From Amycolatopsis palatopharyngis (GTDB lineage Bacteria > Actinomycetota > Actinomycetes > Mycobacteriales > Pseudonocardiaceae), in contig NZ_PQHZ01000007.1 of NCBI RefSeq assembly GCF_003385185.1, positions 62,001 through 126,000 of the forward strand: a stretch of DNA of 64,000 nt, in the 5' to 3' direction. The position numbers and the translations under genes are program-made. The first letter of the stretch is position 1. Every line of letters starts with the position of its first letter. Below, piece after piece: positions 1-6,876 of the stretch. The notes under the pieces are model-generated. The model made no database searches and was not told where the DNA came from. It was given only the letters and a program-made list of their open reading frames with translations.

Positions 1-145
1 CGCCGGGCAGAGCGAGGAACAACCCACCCGGCTCCAGCGCGCGCGAGTCGAACTCGACACCGGCGGTGACCTGCTCCGTCCCCTCGGCACGGTGCAGCCT
101 GCCGCCGACGATCCTGGCGATCTCGGCGAGGGTCAGTGCGATCAC
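1..145 (-). CDS. murF: MurF N-terminus (UDP-MurNAc-tripeptide:D-Ala-D-Ala ligase), cut by window edge
   Basis: Only the first 48 codons are in the window. They read MIALTLAEIARIVGGRL and continue with VEFDSRALEPGGLFLALPG, the usual MurF N-terminal domain that binds the UDP-muramyl tripeptide. MurF adds D-Ala-D-Ala in the cytoplasm to complete the muramyl pentapeptide. The start is a GTG at 145 preceded by GAGGTG at a suitable distance. It lies 127 bases downstream of murE on the same strand, the normal dcw order, although the two genes usually touch or overlap. The ATP-binding centre is beyond the window edge. Confidence 0.9.
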   Translation of the reverse strand, partial: MIALTLAEIARIVGGRLHRAEGTEQVTAGVEFDSRALEPGGLFLALPG

Positions 146-272
146 GTGTTCACCTCGAGCTGGTGAGGGTTATGCACAACCCGGATGACGGGGGCTGCCC
201 GGAGGGCTGCTCGCGGCGGCCGGGTGCTGGTGACACTCGCGCAGTAGCCGCACCTGCGTATGTGCGTAACAC

Positions 273-1877
273 TCATTCTTCTAAGCCTCGGTCCCTGATG
301 GCTGCCTCCAGTTCGTCACGGTCGGAGAAGGGGTGCACGACGCCGCCGATGTCCTGGCCGGTTTCGTGTCCCTTGCCCGCGACCAGGACCACGTCCCCTG
401 GCCCTGCCCGGCGCACGGCCTCGGCGATCGCGGCCCTGCGGTCGCCGATCTCGGCGACCTCGCTGTCCAGCGTCGGACCGACCGCTCGGGCTCCCGCCAG
501 CATCGCGGAGCGGATCGGCTCCGGGTCCTCGCTACGGGGATTGTCGTCGGTCACGATCAGCACGTCGCTGCCCTTGGCCGCGGCCTCGCCCATCAGCGGG
601 CGCTTGGCGGTGTCCCGGTCCCCTCCGCAGCCGAGGACCGTGATGATCCTGCCCTCGGTGCGGGCCCGCAGTGCCTGCAGCGCCTGGGCGACGGCGGCGG
701 GCTTGTGGGCGTAGTCGACGACCGCGGTGAAGGGCTGGCCGAGGTAGACCCGCTCCATCCGGCCGGGCACCTCGACCGAGGCGAGCCCGGCGACGATGGC
801 CTCGATCGGCACTCCCGCCGTGTCCAGGATCGCCGCCGCGAGCACCGCGTTGGCGATGTTGAACGTGCCGGGCAGCGGCAGGGTCGCCCGCGCGGTCAGG
901 CCGCCGGGGCCGTGCAACCGGAAGGACTGCTCTCCGGTCCGGGTGATCGCCATGTCCGAGGCCCGCCAGGCGGCGGGACTGTCCGGCTCGATCGAGACGG
1001 TCACGGTGTGCGGGCGGACCAGCGCCTGCCCCCACGCGGTGTCCAGCATGACCACCTCTGCGGTGGAGCGGCCGTCGAACAGCATCGCCTTCGCCGCGAA
1101 GTAGTCCTCCATGTCCCGGTGGAAGTCCAGGTGGTCCTGCGAGAGGTTGGTGAACGCCCCCACGGCGAACCTGGTGCCGTTGGCGCGGCCGAGCGAGAGT
1201 GCGTGGCTGGACACCTCCATCGGCACATGCGTCACGCCCTGCTCGACCATCACCGCGAACAACGCCTGCAGATCGGGCGCCTCGGGTGTGGTGAAGGCGC
1301 TCGAGAGGCGCTGTCCCGCGATCCTGGTCTCCACGGTGCCGATGAGCCCCGTGGTCCGGCCTGCCGCGCGCAGTCCGGCCTCGACGAGGTAGGCGGTGGT
1401 GGTCTTGCCCGAGGTGCCGGTGACTCCGAGCACGGAGAGTTGCAGGGAGGGCTCGCCGTAGATCCAGGCGGCGATCGGGCCGAGGATGGCCCTCGGGTCC
1501 GGGTGCACGAGAACGGGAACCGGTGAGTCGCGCAGCGCGGGACGATCGGCGCCTGCCTGGTCGGTGAGCACGGCGGCGGCACCGGCGGCGATGGCCTCGG
1601 CCGCGAAGTCCGCACCGTGCGCCCTGGCTCCGGGCAGTGCCGCGAAGAGATCGCCGGGAAGGACCTGCTGGGCACGCAGGGTCGCGCCGGTCACGACCGT
1701 CTCGCTCTCCGGACCGGCACCACTTTCCGGGAACAGCCGTGCGTCGGCGCGCGCAGCGAGCATGGTCAGCTGCACGGGCTCGATGCGGGCAGGCCGGGGT
1801 GGCGCGACCACGGCCTTCACCGGGCTGTCCGGGACCTGCCCCCTGGACGTGGCAGGTCCGTCGTTGTTGACAGACAC
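273..1877 (-). CDS. murE: UDP-N-acetylmuramoyl-tripeptide synthetase (meso-DAP-adding), MurE
   Basis: Cytoplasmic Mur ligase of 534 residues that adds the third stem-peptide amino acid to UDP-MurNAc-L-Ala-D-Glu using ATP. The N-terminal substrate domain is followed by the P-loop GVTGTSGKTTT (about residues 151-161), the central ATPase domain and a C-terminal domain. DNPR at about 445-448 is the signature of enzymes that add meso-diaminopimelate rather than lysine; dapF in this window makes that substrate. The reading frame stays open to 1991, but the GTG at 1877 gives the length normal for the family; no strong Shine-Dalgarno marks it, so the start is tentative. ftsI/pbpB, normally just upstream, is missing; transposase debris lies there instead. 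Confidence 0.95.
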   Translation of the reverse strand: MSVNNDGPATSRGQVPDSPVKAVVAPPRPARIEPVQLTMLAARADARLFPESGAGPESETVVTGATLRAQQVLPGDLFAALPGARAHGADFAAEAIAAGAAAVLTDQAGADRPALRDSPVPVLVHPDPRAILGPIAAWIYGEPSLQLSVLGVTGTSGKTTTAYLVEAGLRAAGRTTGLIGTVETRIAGQRLSSAFTTPEAPDLQALFAVMVEQGVTHVPMEVSSHALSLGRANGTRFAVGAFTNLSQDHLDFHRDMEDYFAAKAMLFDGRSTAEVVMLDTAWGQALVRPHTVTVSIEPDSPAAWRASDMAITRTGEQSFRLHGPGGLTARATLPLPGTFNIANAVLAAAILDTAGVPIEAIVAGLASVEVPGRMERVYLGQPFTAVVDYAHKPAAVAQALQALRARTEGRIITVLGCGGDRDTAKRPLMGEAAAKGSDVLIVTDDNPRSEDPEPIRSAMLAGARAVGPTLDSEVAEIGDRRAAIAEAVRRAGPGDVVLVAGKGHETGQDIGGVVHPFSDRDELEAAIRDRGLEE

Positions 1878-2005
1878 GCGCGGAAGGTTACCGGCGACCC
1901 TCTCCGCGCCGAGCAGGGGCCGCGAAGCCGCGTGTTCGCCTTCTGTGCACACGTGTTTGCGCTCCACGAACGGGTCTCGGGGGGTTCCCAATTGTTGTGG
2001 TTTTC

Positions 2006-2185
2006 TCAGTAGCGGCCGTGGTGTTCGTGTTGGGTGAGGACGAGGGCTGCTTGGGTGATGGTGCCGATGTGGGTGGGGCTGAGGGTGATGCGGTGGAGTG
2101 CTCGCCAGCGGGGGACTGTCTCAGCGTCTTTGGCTCGGACCCGCCGGACTGGTTCCGGCGGGATGGGCACGGTGAGTGATGACAT
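2006..2185 (-). CDS. 59-aa ORF of unknown function, head-to-head with transposase remnant
   Basis: The frame begins MSSLTVPIPPEPVRRVRAKD and ends HEHHGRY before a stop. I do not recognise it. Its composition looks coding rather than like an antisense shadow: no other frame here gives a sensible protein, and it has an ATG start and a stop. Its first codons overlap the start of the IS256-type transposase fragment on the other strand, so it may be a gene truncated by, or carried with, the insertion. No Shine-Dalgarno is obvious. It could also be a remnant of an older gene interrupted when the transposase arrived. Confidence 0.3.
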   Translation of the reverse strand: MSSLTVPIPPEPVRRVRAKDAETVPRWRALHRITLSPTHIGTITQAALVLTQHEHHGRY

Positions 2186-2562
2186 CTGATGTTGTCAGCG
2201 CTGAGGAGAAGACCACCAGGCCGGCGAGGACGTCGTCGGCGCAGGAGCAGTTGGCGGCCGCGATGGTTGCTCAGGCGCAGGAGCAGGGCTTGGCCCTGAC
2301 CGGCCCGCACGGGCTGCTGAAGCAGCTGACCAAGACGGTCCTGGAGACCGCATCGAACGCGGAGATGACCGACCACGTCGGATACGCCAAGCACCAGGAT
2401 GAGCCCGCTCGCGTCGGCAGGAACACACGCAACGGCGTTCGGTCGAAGACCGTGATGTCGGACGCGGTGGGCGAAGTCGAGGTGGCGGTGCCGCGGGACC
2501 GGGAGGGGTCATTCAACCCGGTGATCGCCTGTTACCAACGGGACGTGCGCTACACCGGCTAA
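2176..2562 (+). pseudogene. IS256-family (mutator-type) transposase, N-terminal fragment
   Basis: The first 110 or so residues match the start of mutator-type transposases: TGPHGLLKQLTKTVLETASN, then the EMTDHVGY motif, a basic segment NTRNGVRSKTV and VEVAVPRDREGSFNPVI. Full members run to about 400 residues and continue with the first catalytic Asp; here the frame leaves the family after NPVIA and stops at 128 codons. All three DDE catalytic acids are absent, so the fragment cannot transpose. The downstream half of the gene is not in the next kilobase, so this is a deletion or recombination scar rather than a simple frameshift. No terminal inverted repeats were found. It sits directly upstream of murE. 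Confidence 0.8.
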
Positions 2563-2602
2563 CGGCGGCAGTCCTGGTCGGGGCGCGCTCAGCTGACGCA
2601 GC

Positions 2603-2638
2603 GAGGCCCCCGGCCGTGTTTTTTGAACCGGGGACCTC
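2603..2638 (-). terminator. Stem-loop after the DUF397 gene
   Basis: GAGG-C-CCCCGG at 2603-2613 pairs with CCGGGG-A-CCTC at 2628-2638: ten base pairs with one mismatch. The loop holds a run of six T on the plus strand. It starts 9 bases past the stop of the minus-strand DUF397 gene, a fitting place for a terminator. It lacks a classic U-tract after the stem. Confidence 0.5.
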
Positions 2639-2646
2639 CCTTGCTC

Positions 2647-2859
2647 TCACGCGAGGCGTTTCAACTCGCTGTTCTTGGCCACGTCTAGAAACGCTGCCAT
2701 CTCCGTCTGGGTGAAGGACAGCACCGGGCCTGCCTCGCCAAGTTTGGAGTCGCGTACTCCGACCCAGCCGTCTACGGCCGCGAGTTCGACGCACTGTCCT
2801 TGTTCGGCGCTGCGACTGCTCTTGATCCACCGGGCACCGGCGAAGTCTGGTTGTGCCAT
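2647..2859 (-). CDS. DUF397 domain protein, partner of the upstream XRE regulator
   Basis: Small 70-residue protein with the DUF397 pattern: WIKSSRSAEQGQCVELAAVDGWVGVRDSK near the start and LSFTQTEMAAFLDVAK near the end. In Streptomyces and relatives such proteins are encoded next to an XRE/DUF5753 regulator (the WhiJ/AbaA-like systems) and are thought to modulate it. Here the pair is intact: the regulator ends 21 bases upstream on the same strand, so they are probably co-transcribed. The biochemical role of the family is not settled, and nothing in the sequence suggests an enzyme. A stem-loop follows the stop codon. Confidence 0.85.
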   Translation of the reverse strand: MAQPDFAGARWIKSSRSAEQGQCVELAAVDGWVGVRDSKLGEAGPVLSFTQTEMAAFLDVAKNSELKRLA

Positions 2860-2880
2860 GTGCGGCCATCCCTTCTGCGG

Positions 2881-3747
2881 TTACTTGTATTGCTCCGCCG
2901 CCTTCCGGATGAAGTCCACAGACTCCGCCGGTCCCAACGCGGCAGCGGTCATGCGACGCCACTGGTGACCATAGGATCTCACCACGTCCTTGTCGTCGAA
3001 GTATGTGGCGTTCTCGAACGTCTCGACGTACACGACGTCCAGCGGAGAGGCGATCCCCGGAGCGCCAAGCGTGAGCATCGTGAATCCGAACGGCACGCCC
3101 ACAACGTAGGTCTGGGTCTTGTACGGCAACACCTGGATCTGCACGTTCTTGCGTTGCGCGGTGTCGGCGAGGTGATGTAGCTGGGCACCCATCACGTCGC
3201 GATTGCCCACTTCGCGGTGTAGGCACGATTCCGACAGCACGAATGCTCCGGCTGGCGCGTGGGCGCCCAGAAACATCCGCTGACGCTCGATCCTGGCCTG
3301 GATCTGATTCTCAACCACGTCCGGGTCGGGAGCTGCGGCGAGCGCTTCGGCGAGCATCGCGCGGGTGTAGTCCTCGATCTGGAGCAGGCCGGGCACCAGC
3401 TCAGCTTGCACCCACTTGATCTCCTCCGCGCCGCTCTCAAGATCGACGTACATCCGGAACCATTCGGGAATCGACGCCCGATACCCGTCCCATCGGCCAC
3501 GCTGGTTCGCTCCACGGGCCAGGGTGAGCAAGCCGTCGATGTGGTCCTGCTCGTCGCCGTAGTACTCCAGCAGCATCTTGACCTCGGGCACGCTCACCCG
3601 AGTCTGGCCGAGTTCCAGGCGGCTCACCTTGGTCACCTTGACGCCGATGTGCTTGGCCGCGTCGTCCTGGTTCAGTCCCTTAGCTTCGCGTGCCCGTCGC
3701 AGCTCGTTGCCGATCAGGAGTCTGCACACCGTTTGGTTCGTGGACAC
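2881..3747 (-). CDS. XRE-family regulator with DUF5753 (WhiJ-like)
   Basis: 288-residue cytoplasmic DNA-binding protein. An N-terminal helix-turn-helix (about residues 10-66: GNELRRAREAKGLNQDDAAKH, then VSRLELGQ) is followed by the DUF5753 domain (WVQAELVPGLLQIEDYTRAM, IERQRMF, HLADTAQRKNVQIQVLPY). The family pairs with DUF397 proteins to control development or accessory genes. The GTG at 3747 was chosen because GGAGG lies 9 bases upstream; the frame stays open to 3804. It diverges from the island operon starting at 3952, and an inverted repeat around a promoter lies in the gap. It probably represses or activates that operon and itself; this is inferred from position. Confidence 0.9.
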   Translation of the reverse strand: MSTNQTVCRLLIGNELRRAREAKGLNQDDAAKHIGVKVTKVSRLELGQTRVSVPEVKMLLEYYGDEQDHIDGLLTLARGANQRGRWDGYRASIPEWFRMYVDLESGAEEIKWVQAELVPGLLQIEDYTRAMLAEALAAAPDPDVVENQIQARIERQRMFLGAHAPAGAFVLSESCLHREVGNRDVMGAQLHHLADTAQRKNVQIQVLPYKTQTYVVGVPFGFTMLTLGAPGIASPLDVVYVETFENATYFDDKDVVRSYGHQWRRMTAAALGPAESVDFIRKAAEQYK

Positions 3748-3836
3748 GTGGTTTGCCTCCAGCTCAGTCGTGACCAAGACAGTATCTCCCCCGCAGGGTG
3801 CCATTCAGTCACCACCCAATCGTCGCACTGACTAAC

Positions 3837-3882
3837 TTGCCATTCTCAAACTATGTTGTATCTTACGGTGTAGTTCGAGAAT
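3837..3882 (+). promoter_or_regulatory. Promoter-like elements bracketed by a 12-bp inverted repeat (putative operator)
   Basis: TTGCCA (3837-3842), a 16-base spacer and TATCTT (3859-3864) make a plausible sigma-70-type promoter reading toward 3952. The arms ATTCTCAAACTA (3842-3853) and TAGTTCGAGAAT (3871-3882) are inverted repeats matching at 11 of 12 positions, with the -10 element between them. A dimeric regulator bound there would cover the promoter. The XRE/DUF5753 protein encoded next door is the obvious candidate. Confidence 0.55.
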
Positions 3883-3951
3883 CTGGGAATCTCCGTTAGA
3901 TGATTCACCTTCCGATGGCAGTAGGACACGTGCTGAGACGAGAGGATCGCC

Positions 3952-4293
3952 ATGAGTCGAGCTCTTTGCTCGCAGTCCAGCCTGACCTCTCGTCTTGACC
4001 TGCCATACCGACTGATTGACGAGGCAGACGCCATCGAGCCCATCAGCAGCACGCGGCCGGACGCACACGCTCCGTTTGGCCGCGTGCACCTCAGGGCAAG
4101 GGAGAACGTGAGTCGGCGAGCCGGCTACTTCCTTGCCCACGCTGGCCCGTGCGGCTGCGGATCCCAACCCGCATCGGCCGCGCGGGCCAGCCTCGACGTT
4201 CATCACCGAACAAATCGCACCCGGCCACTCGTCGGGCACCTCTCGCTCACTCAGCCAAATCCGCCCCTCCCAGTTAGAAGGGTCAGAACGTGA
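3952..4293 (+). CDS. Hypothetical 113-aa protein, first gene of the island operon
   Basis: I do not recognise this protein. It has no membrane segment or known motif and is rich in Arg, Ser and Pro. Support for it being a gene comes from context: GAGAGG lies 6 bases before its ATG, the promoter/operator at 3837-3882 points at it, and its stop codon overlaps the GTG of the next gene in a GTGA arrangement repeated at the next two junctions. The composition is less convincing than that of its neighbours, so part of the frame could be leader sequence. Confidence 0.45.
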   Translation: MSRALCSQSSLTSRLDLPYRLIDEADAIEPISSTRPDAHAPFGRVHLRARENVSRRAGYFLAHAGPCGCGSQPASAARASLDVHHRTNRTRPLVGHLSLTQPNPPLPVRRVRT

Positions 4294-4580
4294 CAGCGCT
4301 TGCCTTGGCAGACCCGCCCCTGCACACGTCGCAACTGTTCGTTGCTCTGCGCAAGGTCTCGCGCGGCCGAATCGGAGCGACCGCTCCGGATGACGTGTTG
4401 TGTCAGCCGAACGAGGAGTTGGACAGCGGAGTGTTCTCGGCGTTGTATGTGTTGCGTCGCGACGGCTTCGTCGTTCTCGCTAAGCCGCAACCGGACCAAC
4501 CGGGCTGGTACCCGGCGACTTTGACGATGCGCGGTACTCAACTGCTGGCCTCATGGCAGCGTGGAGGCCGGGACCTGTGA
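4290..4580 (+). CDS. Hypothetical 96-aa protein, winged-helix-like size
   Basis: Unknown 96-residue soluble protein: HTSQLFVALRKVSRGRIGA near the start, then DSGVFSALYVLRRDGFVVLAK and a C-terminal WYPATLTMRGTQLLASW. The pattern of helices followed by a two-strand wing resembles small winged-helix DNA-binding proteins, but no signature residue proves this. It starts at a GTG that overlaps the previous stop by four bases, and its own stop overlaps the next GTG the same way, so translation of 3952-5694 is probably coupled. It lies between the divergent XRE regulator and the primase-like gene. Confidence 0.6.
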   Translation: MTALALADPPLHTSQLFVALRKVSRGRIGATAPDDVLCQPNEELDSGVFSALYVLRRDGFVVLAKPQPDQPGWYPATLTMRGTQLLASWQRGGRDL

Positions 4581-5176
4581 GTGCCTTGAGCCATGAGGTG
4601 CCCGAGCAGCGTGAGCAGCGTCGTCGTGCGCTGTTCAAGAAGGCGGCGTTGTCCTATGCCGGGCGCGGGTGGGCAGTATTACCCGGCCCGGTCTGTGACG
4701 GCTTGACCTGTTGGAATCCCACCACAGTGGAGCCTTTATTGGCCGCGCAGCCCGTCGTGCTCGCGCGGCTCGCGACCACCGACCCCGCTACAGTCCACTC
4801 CTGGTGGGCGCGCTACCCCCACATCATTCTCACTCGCGCAGGCGTGAACTTCGATGTGTTGTGTGCGCCTACCTGGCTGGCCGCCACTGCGGCGATCTCG
4901 TCGGCGCTACGCCGCTATCTTGGCCCGATTGCGCTGTGTCCGGACGGCGCACGATTCCTCGTCCACCAAGGTGCCACCGTTATCGCCGCGTTGGCGGACG
5001 AACGTGGCGTGCGGATCCTGCCGCGAGGCGCGCTGATCACTCTGCCACCCAGCCGGGTCCGCTCCGGCTCGGTGTCCTGGTGGATGACGCCGGAGGCCAC
5101 GGGTGGGCAACTTGGTGATGCGGTGGGGATCCAAGCTGCCCTGCACGCCGCTATCCGGACTGGGCAGCGCCCGTGA
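4577..5176 (+). CDS. Primase/polymerase N-terminal-like protein, probably inactive
   Basis: 199 residues resembling the N-terminal domain of bifunctional DNA primase/polymerases: AALSYAGRGWAVLPGP (about residues 23-38) matches the typical opening, and TTDPATVHSWWARYPHIIL (about 68-85) matches the conserved WW..P stretch. The catalytic acidic strand that should follow, usually a Val-Leu-Asp-x-Asp pattern, reads NFDVLCAP here, so one metal-binding Asp is missing. There is no helicase domain. Stand-alone proteins of this type occur beside XRE/DUF397 regulators in actinomycetes; a non-catalytic role is likely. The GTG at 4577 overlaps the previous stop and has GGAGG 9 bases upstream, which favours it over the ATG at 4553. 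Confidence 0.65.
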   Translation: MSALSHEVPEQREQRRRALFKKAALSYAGRGWAVLPGPVCDGLTCWNPTTVEPLLAAQPVVLARLATTDPATVHSWWARYPHIILTRAGVNFDVLCAPTWLAATAAISSALRRYLGPIALCPDGARFLVHQGATVIAALADERGVRILPRGALITLPPSRVRSGSVSWWMTPEATGGQLGDAVGIQAALHAAIRTGQRP

Positions 5177-5694
5177 CCGTCATCTTCGCCCGGCTCCTGC
5201 GCCAACACGCTCACGGCGAAAGCCAGCGCGTCACCCACCTGATCGCTCTGTCGCAGAACGGCACCCTGCCCACCGAACTTGCCGCCCACTGCGGCGCCAA
5301 ATTTCCGCCGCACGTGCTGGAGAACCTGCCCGGGATCGGTGGGGCGCCTTGTACCGCCTGCTTAGCGGCGATTCCGTTACCGCCATCAGCGCTGTGCGAC
5401 CCCGAGGCGATGCCCTCGCTGCCGCCGGGGCAGCGCCCGACACCGCATCCCCACCACCGCACGCCTCCTCCGATGCCGGAATCAGGGATGGTGGCTCTCG
5501 GACTTCGGGAAGAAGACCTCGTCCACCGCGTACCGGACAAGCCCCTCGCCTCGGTGCTGGACGGGCGCACTGTAGTCATCACCGCCTGCGGAGTACTGGG
5601 CTGGGTCACCACAGTCGCCCCGGGCCAACCGGGCGCTCATCTTCGGAATTGCGATGACTGCGTTCGCACGGAACCGGACTGGCCGACGGAGTAG
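5173..5694 (+). CDS. Hypothetical protein with two CxxC pairs
   Basis: 173-residue protein of unknown function, last in the GTGA-coupled chain (its GTG overlaps the previous stop). The N-terminal part, QRVTHLIALSQNGTLPTELAAHCG, is followed by PCTAC (Cys60, Cys63), a Pro/His-rich linker (about 68-101) and a C-terminal part ending NCDDC (Cys160, Cys163). The two CxxC pairs could form one zinc ribbon if the halves pack together; this is inference. Similar proteins appear next to primase-like and XRE genes in related actinomycetes. No signal peptide or membrane helix is visible. Confidence 0.65.
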   Translation: MTVIFARLLRQHAHGESQRVTHLIALSQNGTLPTELAAHCGAKFPPHVLENLPGIGGAPCTACLAAIPLPPSALCDPEAMPSLPPGQRPTPHPHHRTPPPMPESGMVALGLREEDLVHRVPDKPLASVLDGRTVVITACGVLGWVTTVAPGQPGAHLRNCDDCVRTEPDWPTE

Positions 5695-5789
5695 GCCCCG
5701 CTGCCTCGGTGATCGATCCCCGCGTAGTTGAGCCGAACTTGCGGTCCACGGCAGTCCAGTCAGTTAGAGTGATCGCCGGGGGACGGTGA

Positions 5790-6503
5790 GTGACTGACAG
5801 GAATGGCAGCGGGGAAATCGTGGCGGACACCGAACGGACGAGACATCGTGCGGTGGTGCTGCTGGACGACCTGCCCGAACGCGCGCCTGGCGTCCTGTAC
5901 GCACTGACTCTCCCTGCATCGGTGGCAGCCGGTGAGGTGGTCGAGTTGCGCAACACGCCACGAGGACCAGCCGCCGCTGTCTACAGCAGCGTGGCGAATC
6001 TGGTCGCGGCGTGCGGTCTGGGGCAACCCTGGGCAGCCACGACGGTCGAGAGGTTGCAAGCCTTGGGCGACGAGCACGACTACAACTTGGCCATCCTCGA
6101 CGCCTGGCTGCCCGAAGGGCACCGCTACCCGGAGCCCGACGTCCGTGCTGAACCAGACCTGGAACCCGCAACGCCCCGAGGTGAGGGCGCCTTGCTGTAT
6201 GTGCCCTCGCGTCCGGTGCGCGAAGGCCAGCAGGTCGTACACCTGGAACTGCAACCCGACAACGCCGGGCGGCTGATGGTGCTCGCGTTCACCTCTCCGG
6301 AGGCGCTCGCCGAGCGTTGCGGTCCACACCAACCGTGGGTGGCCGTCGACCGCGACGACATCGACCTCATCGCCGAGCAGGCCGGAGCGCTCGGGGTCCT
6401 GTTCAACCCCGTCCTCGCCGAGGAAGCCCGACACACCGGCCCCGTACACGACTGGACCCGCACGAACGACCCCTCTCAACAGGAAGGACCCCAAAATGCC
6501 TGA
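5790..6503 (+). CDS. SAV_915-family / SseB-like protein
   Basis: 237-residue soluble protein with two related halves. Each has a strand-rich opening (APGVLYALTLPAS; GALLYVPSRPVREGQQ) followed by a segment ending CGLGQPWAATTVERL or CGPHQPWVAVDRDDI. The duplicated CGxxQPW element fits SseB-like folds and the actinobacterial SAV_915 family, often found near type VII secretion substrates. Function is unknown; SseB-like proteins are usually accessory or chaperone-like. The GTG start has GGGGGA just upstream. The stop lies 8 bases inside the next gene, so it is co-translated with the EspC-like substrate, which suggests a role in its handling. Confidence 0.65.
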   Translation: MTDRNGSGEIVADTERTRHRAVVLLDDLPERAPGVLYALTLPASVAAGEVVELRNTPRGPAAAVYSSVANLVAACGLGQPWAATTVERLQALGDEHDYNLAILDAWLPEGHRYPEPDVRAEPDLEPATPRGEGALLYVPSRPVREGQQVVHLELQPDNAGRLMVLAFTSPEALAERCGPHQPWVAVDRDDIDLIAEQAGALGVLFNPVLAEEARHTGPVHDWTRTNDPSQQEGPQNA

Positions 6504-6840
6504 CGGTGGTTACTCCTTTGAAACCGGCGCGCTGGACGACATGGCTAGCAAACTCCGGGACGGCGCGGAGGCACTGGACCAAGCTGCCACCGCACAGGCC
6601 GAGGCACCAGATGCCGGAGCCTCATCACCGTACGTCGCGCGAGCACTGCAAGCGCTGATGACCTCCACCGTGGCCGGAGCGCAGGCACTGGACGATATCG
6701 CCGAGAAGATCAACGTCGCGCAGGGCAGCTACCACACCATCGAGAACACCCACGAGGGCGCGATGGAGAAGCAGCAACACGACACGTATGAGGACTGGGG
6801 CGAGGAATCGATGGGCGAGCGCAACATCCCGCTGAACTGA
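6496..6840 (+). CDS. EspC-like type VII secretion substrate (WXG100 superfamily size)
   Basis: 114-residue helical-hairpin protein. Two Ala-rich amphipathic helices (ALDDMASKLRDGAEALDQAA and VARALQALMTSTVAGAQALD) are joined by a loop, and YHTIE at residues 79-83 fits the YxxxD/E export signal of type VII substrates. The loop lacks a clear WXG; this and the length point to the EspC/DUF2580 group. An AGGAAGG ribosome site lies 8 bases before the ATG. No EccC-type ATPase or EccD channel gene is in the window, so export must rely on a system elsewhere. The 410-aa WXG-like gene downstream is the likely partner. Confidence 0.75.
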   Translation: MPDGGYSFETGALDDMASKLRDGAEALDQAATAQAEAPDAGASSPYVARALQALMTSTVAGAQALDDIAEKINVAQGSYHTIENTHEGAMEKQQHDTYEDWGEESMGERNIPLN

Positions 6841-6876
6841 CTCACGCTGAACACTTGAAGGGGACGGGAACCGGCG

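Noticed and set aside
333..1526. 397-codon open frame antisense to murE
   Set aside because: Arg/Gly/His-rich shadow of murE caused by high GC; murE itself has all family motifs.
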